DNA of 64,000 bases from Massilia alkalitolerans DSM 17462 (GTDB lineage: Bacteria; Pseudomonadota; Gammaproteobacteria; Burkholderiales; Burkholderiaceae_D): assembly GCF_000427785.1 (NCBI RefSeq), contig NZ_ATYR01000005.1, forward strand, positions 147,538 through 211,537, read 5' to 3'. The notes under the pieces are model-generated. The model saw nothing but the letters and a program-made list of their open reading frames with translations, was not told the origin of the DNA and did no database searches. This document shows, piece after piece, positions 63,887 through 64,000 of this stretch (position 1 is the stretch's first letter; each line of letters starts with the position of its first letter). The translations under genes were made by a program, and so were the position numbers.

Positions 63887-64000
63887 ATGAACGACCTCGC
63901 AGAATTCATGCATTCGGCCGCCGCGGGCGGCAAGCTTCCCCTGTACCAGCAGCTGCAGCAGGCGCTGCGCCGCGCCATCGACGAAGGCGCCTGGGGCTCG
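63887..64000 (+). CDS. GntR-family transcriptional regulator, N-terminal part (cut by window edge)
   Basis: Only 38 residues are visible: MNDLAEFMHSAAAGGKLPLY followed by QQLQQALRRAIDEGAWGS. The motif PLYQQLQQALRRAIDEG is the first helix of the GntR winged-helix DNA-binding domain. It lies in the same direction as, and seven kilobases after, the amino-sugar operon, so it is a candidate regulator of that operon, but this is inference; the effector-binding domain (HutC or MocR type) is outside the window. Confidence 0.8.
   Translation, partial: MNDLAEFMHSAAAGGKLPLYQQLQQALRRAIDEGAWGS

Overview
The window looks like a chromosomal segment of a high-GC betaproteobacterium of the family Oxalobacteraceae, most likely Massilia or a close relative. 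The reasons are the gene order cmk-rpsA-ihfB-lapA-lapB-rfaE1 next to gyrA-serC-pheA-hisC-tyrA-aroA, the tmRNA tag ANDNSYALAA, Burkholderiales-like RpsA and GyrA sequences, and very GC-rich codon use. This assignment is inference from sequence features, not a database result.

Region 1 (1-24 kb) is mostly housekeeping. It opens with the start of cysM, an exported M28 peptidase and a chemoreceptor. A long leftward block follows: rfaE1, lapB, lapA, ihfB, rpsA, cmk, aroA, tyrA, hisC, pheA, serC, a DUF2059 protein and gyrA. This block joins aromatic amino-acid and serine synthesis to DNA topology, translation and LPS assembly control. Rightward from gyrA lie an OmpA-family lipoprotein-like porin domain protein, ubiG, a HAD phosphatase that may be MupP, and a glycine-zipper envelope protein.

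Region 2 (24-42 kb) begins with ssrA (tmRNA). It carries a DnaQ-type exonuclease of less GC-rich composition, a PfpI/DJ-1 protein, an isolated tssF-tssG pair of type VI secretion baseplate genes, a MATE exporter, several exported peptidases (S9, M13, M1), two CsbD stress proteins around an AI-2E family membrane protein, and a FliT-like chaperone.

Region 3 (42-56 kb) holds a strongly structured candidate non-coding RNA with its own promoter and terminator, a short FimV-like protein, fumC, a bufferin-type RiPP locus (precursor plus a fused maturase), mobB overlapping a GspB/ExeA secretion-assembly pair, a large PAS-rich hybrid histidine kinase, and a protein made of alternating GSG/GPG repeats.

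Region 4 (56.6-64 kb) is an amino-sugar operon: GlcNAc kinase, nagA, a SIS-domain glucosamine-6-phosphate deaminase and a GH3 beta-N-acetylhexosaminidase, behind a near-consensus promoter with repeated ATACCAG sites. A secreted TPR protein, a flavodoxin-like oxidoreductase and the beginning of a GntR regulator follow.

The most notable system is the bufferin locus at 45770-47785, where the two usual maturation proteins (BufB-type MNIO enzyme and BufC-type partner) are one polypeptide. The second is the unidentified RNA at 42300-42551. Three dispersed inverted-repeat elements (9.9, 35.8 and 47.9 kb) and one large nested palindrome (0.34-0.52 kb) mark intergenic spaces.
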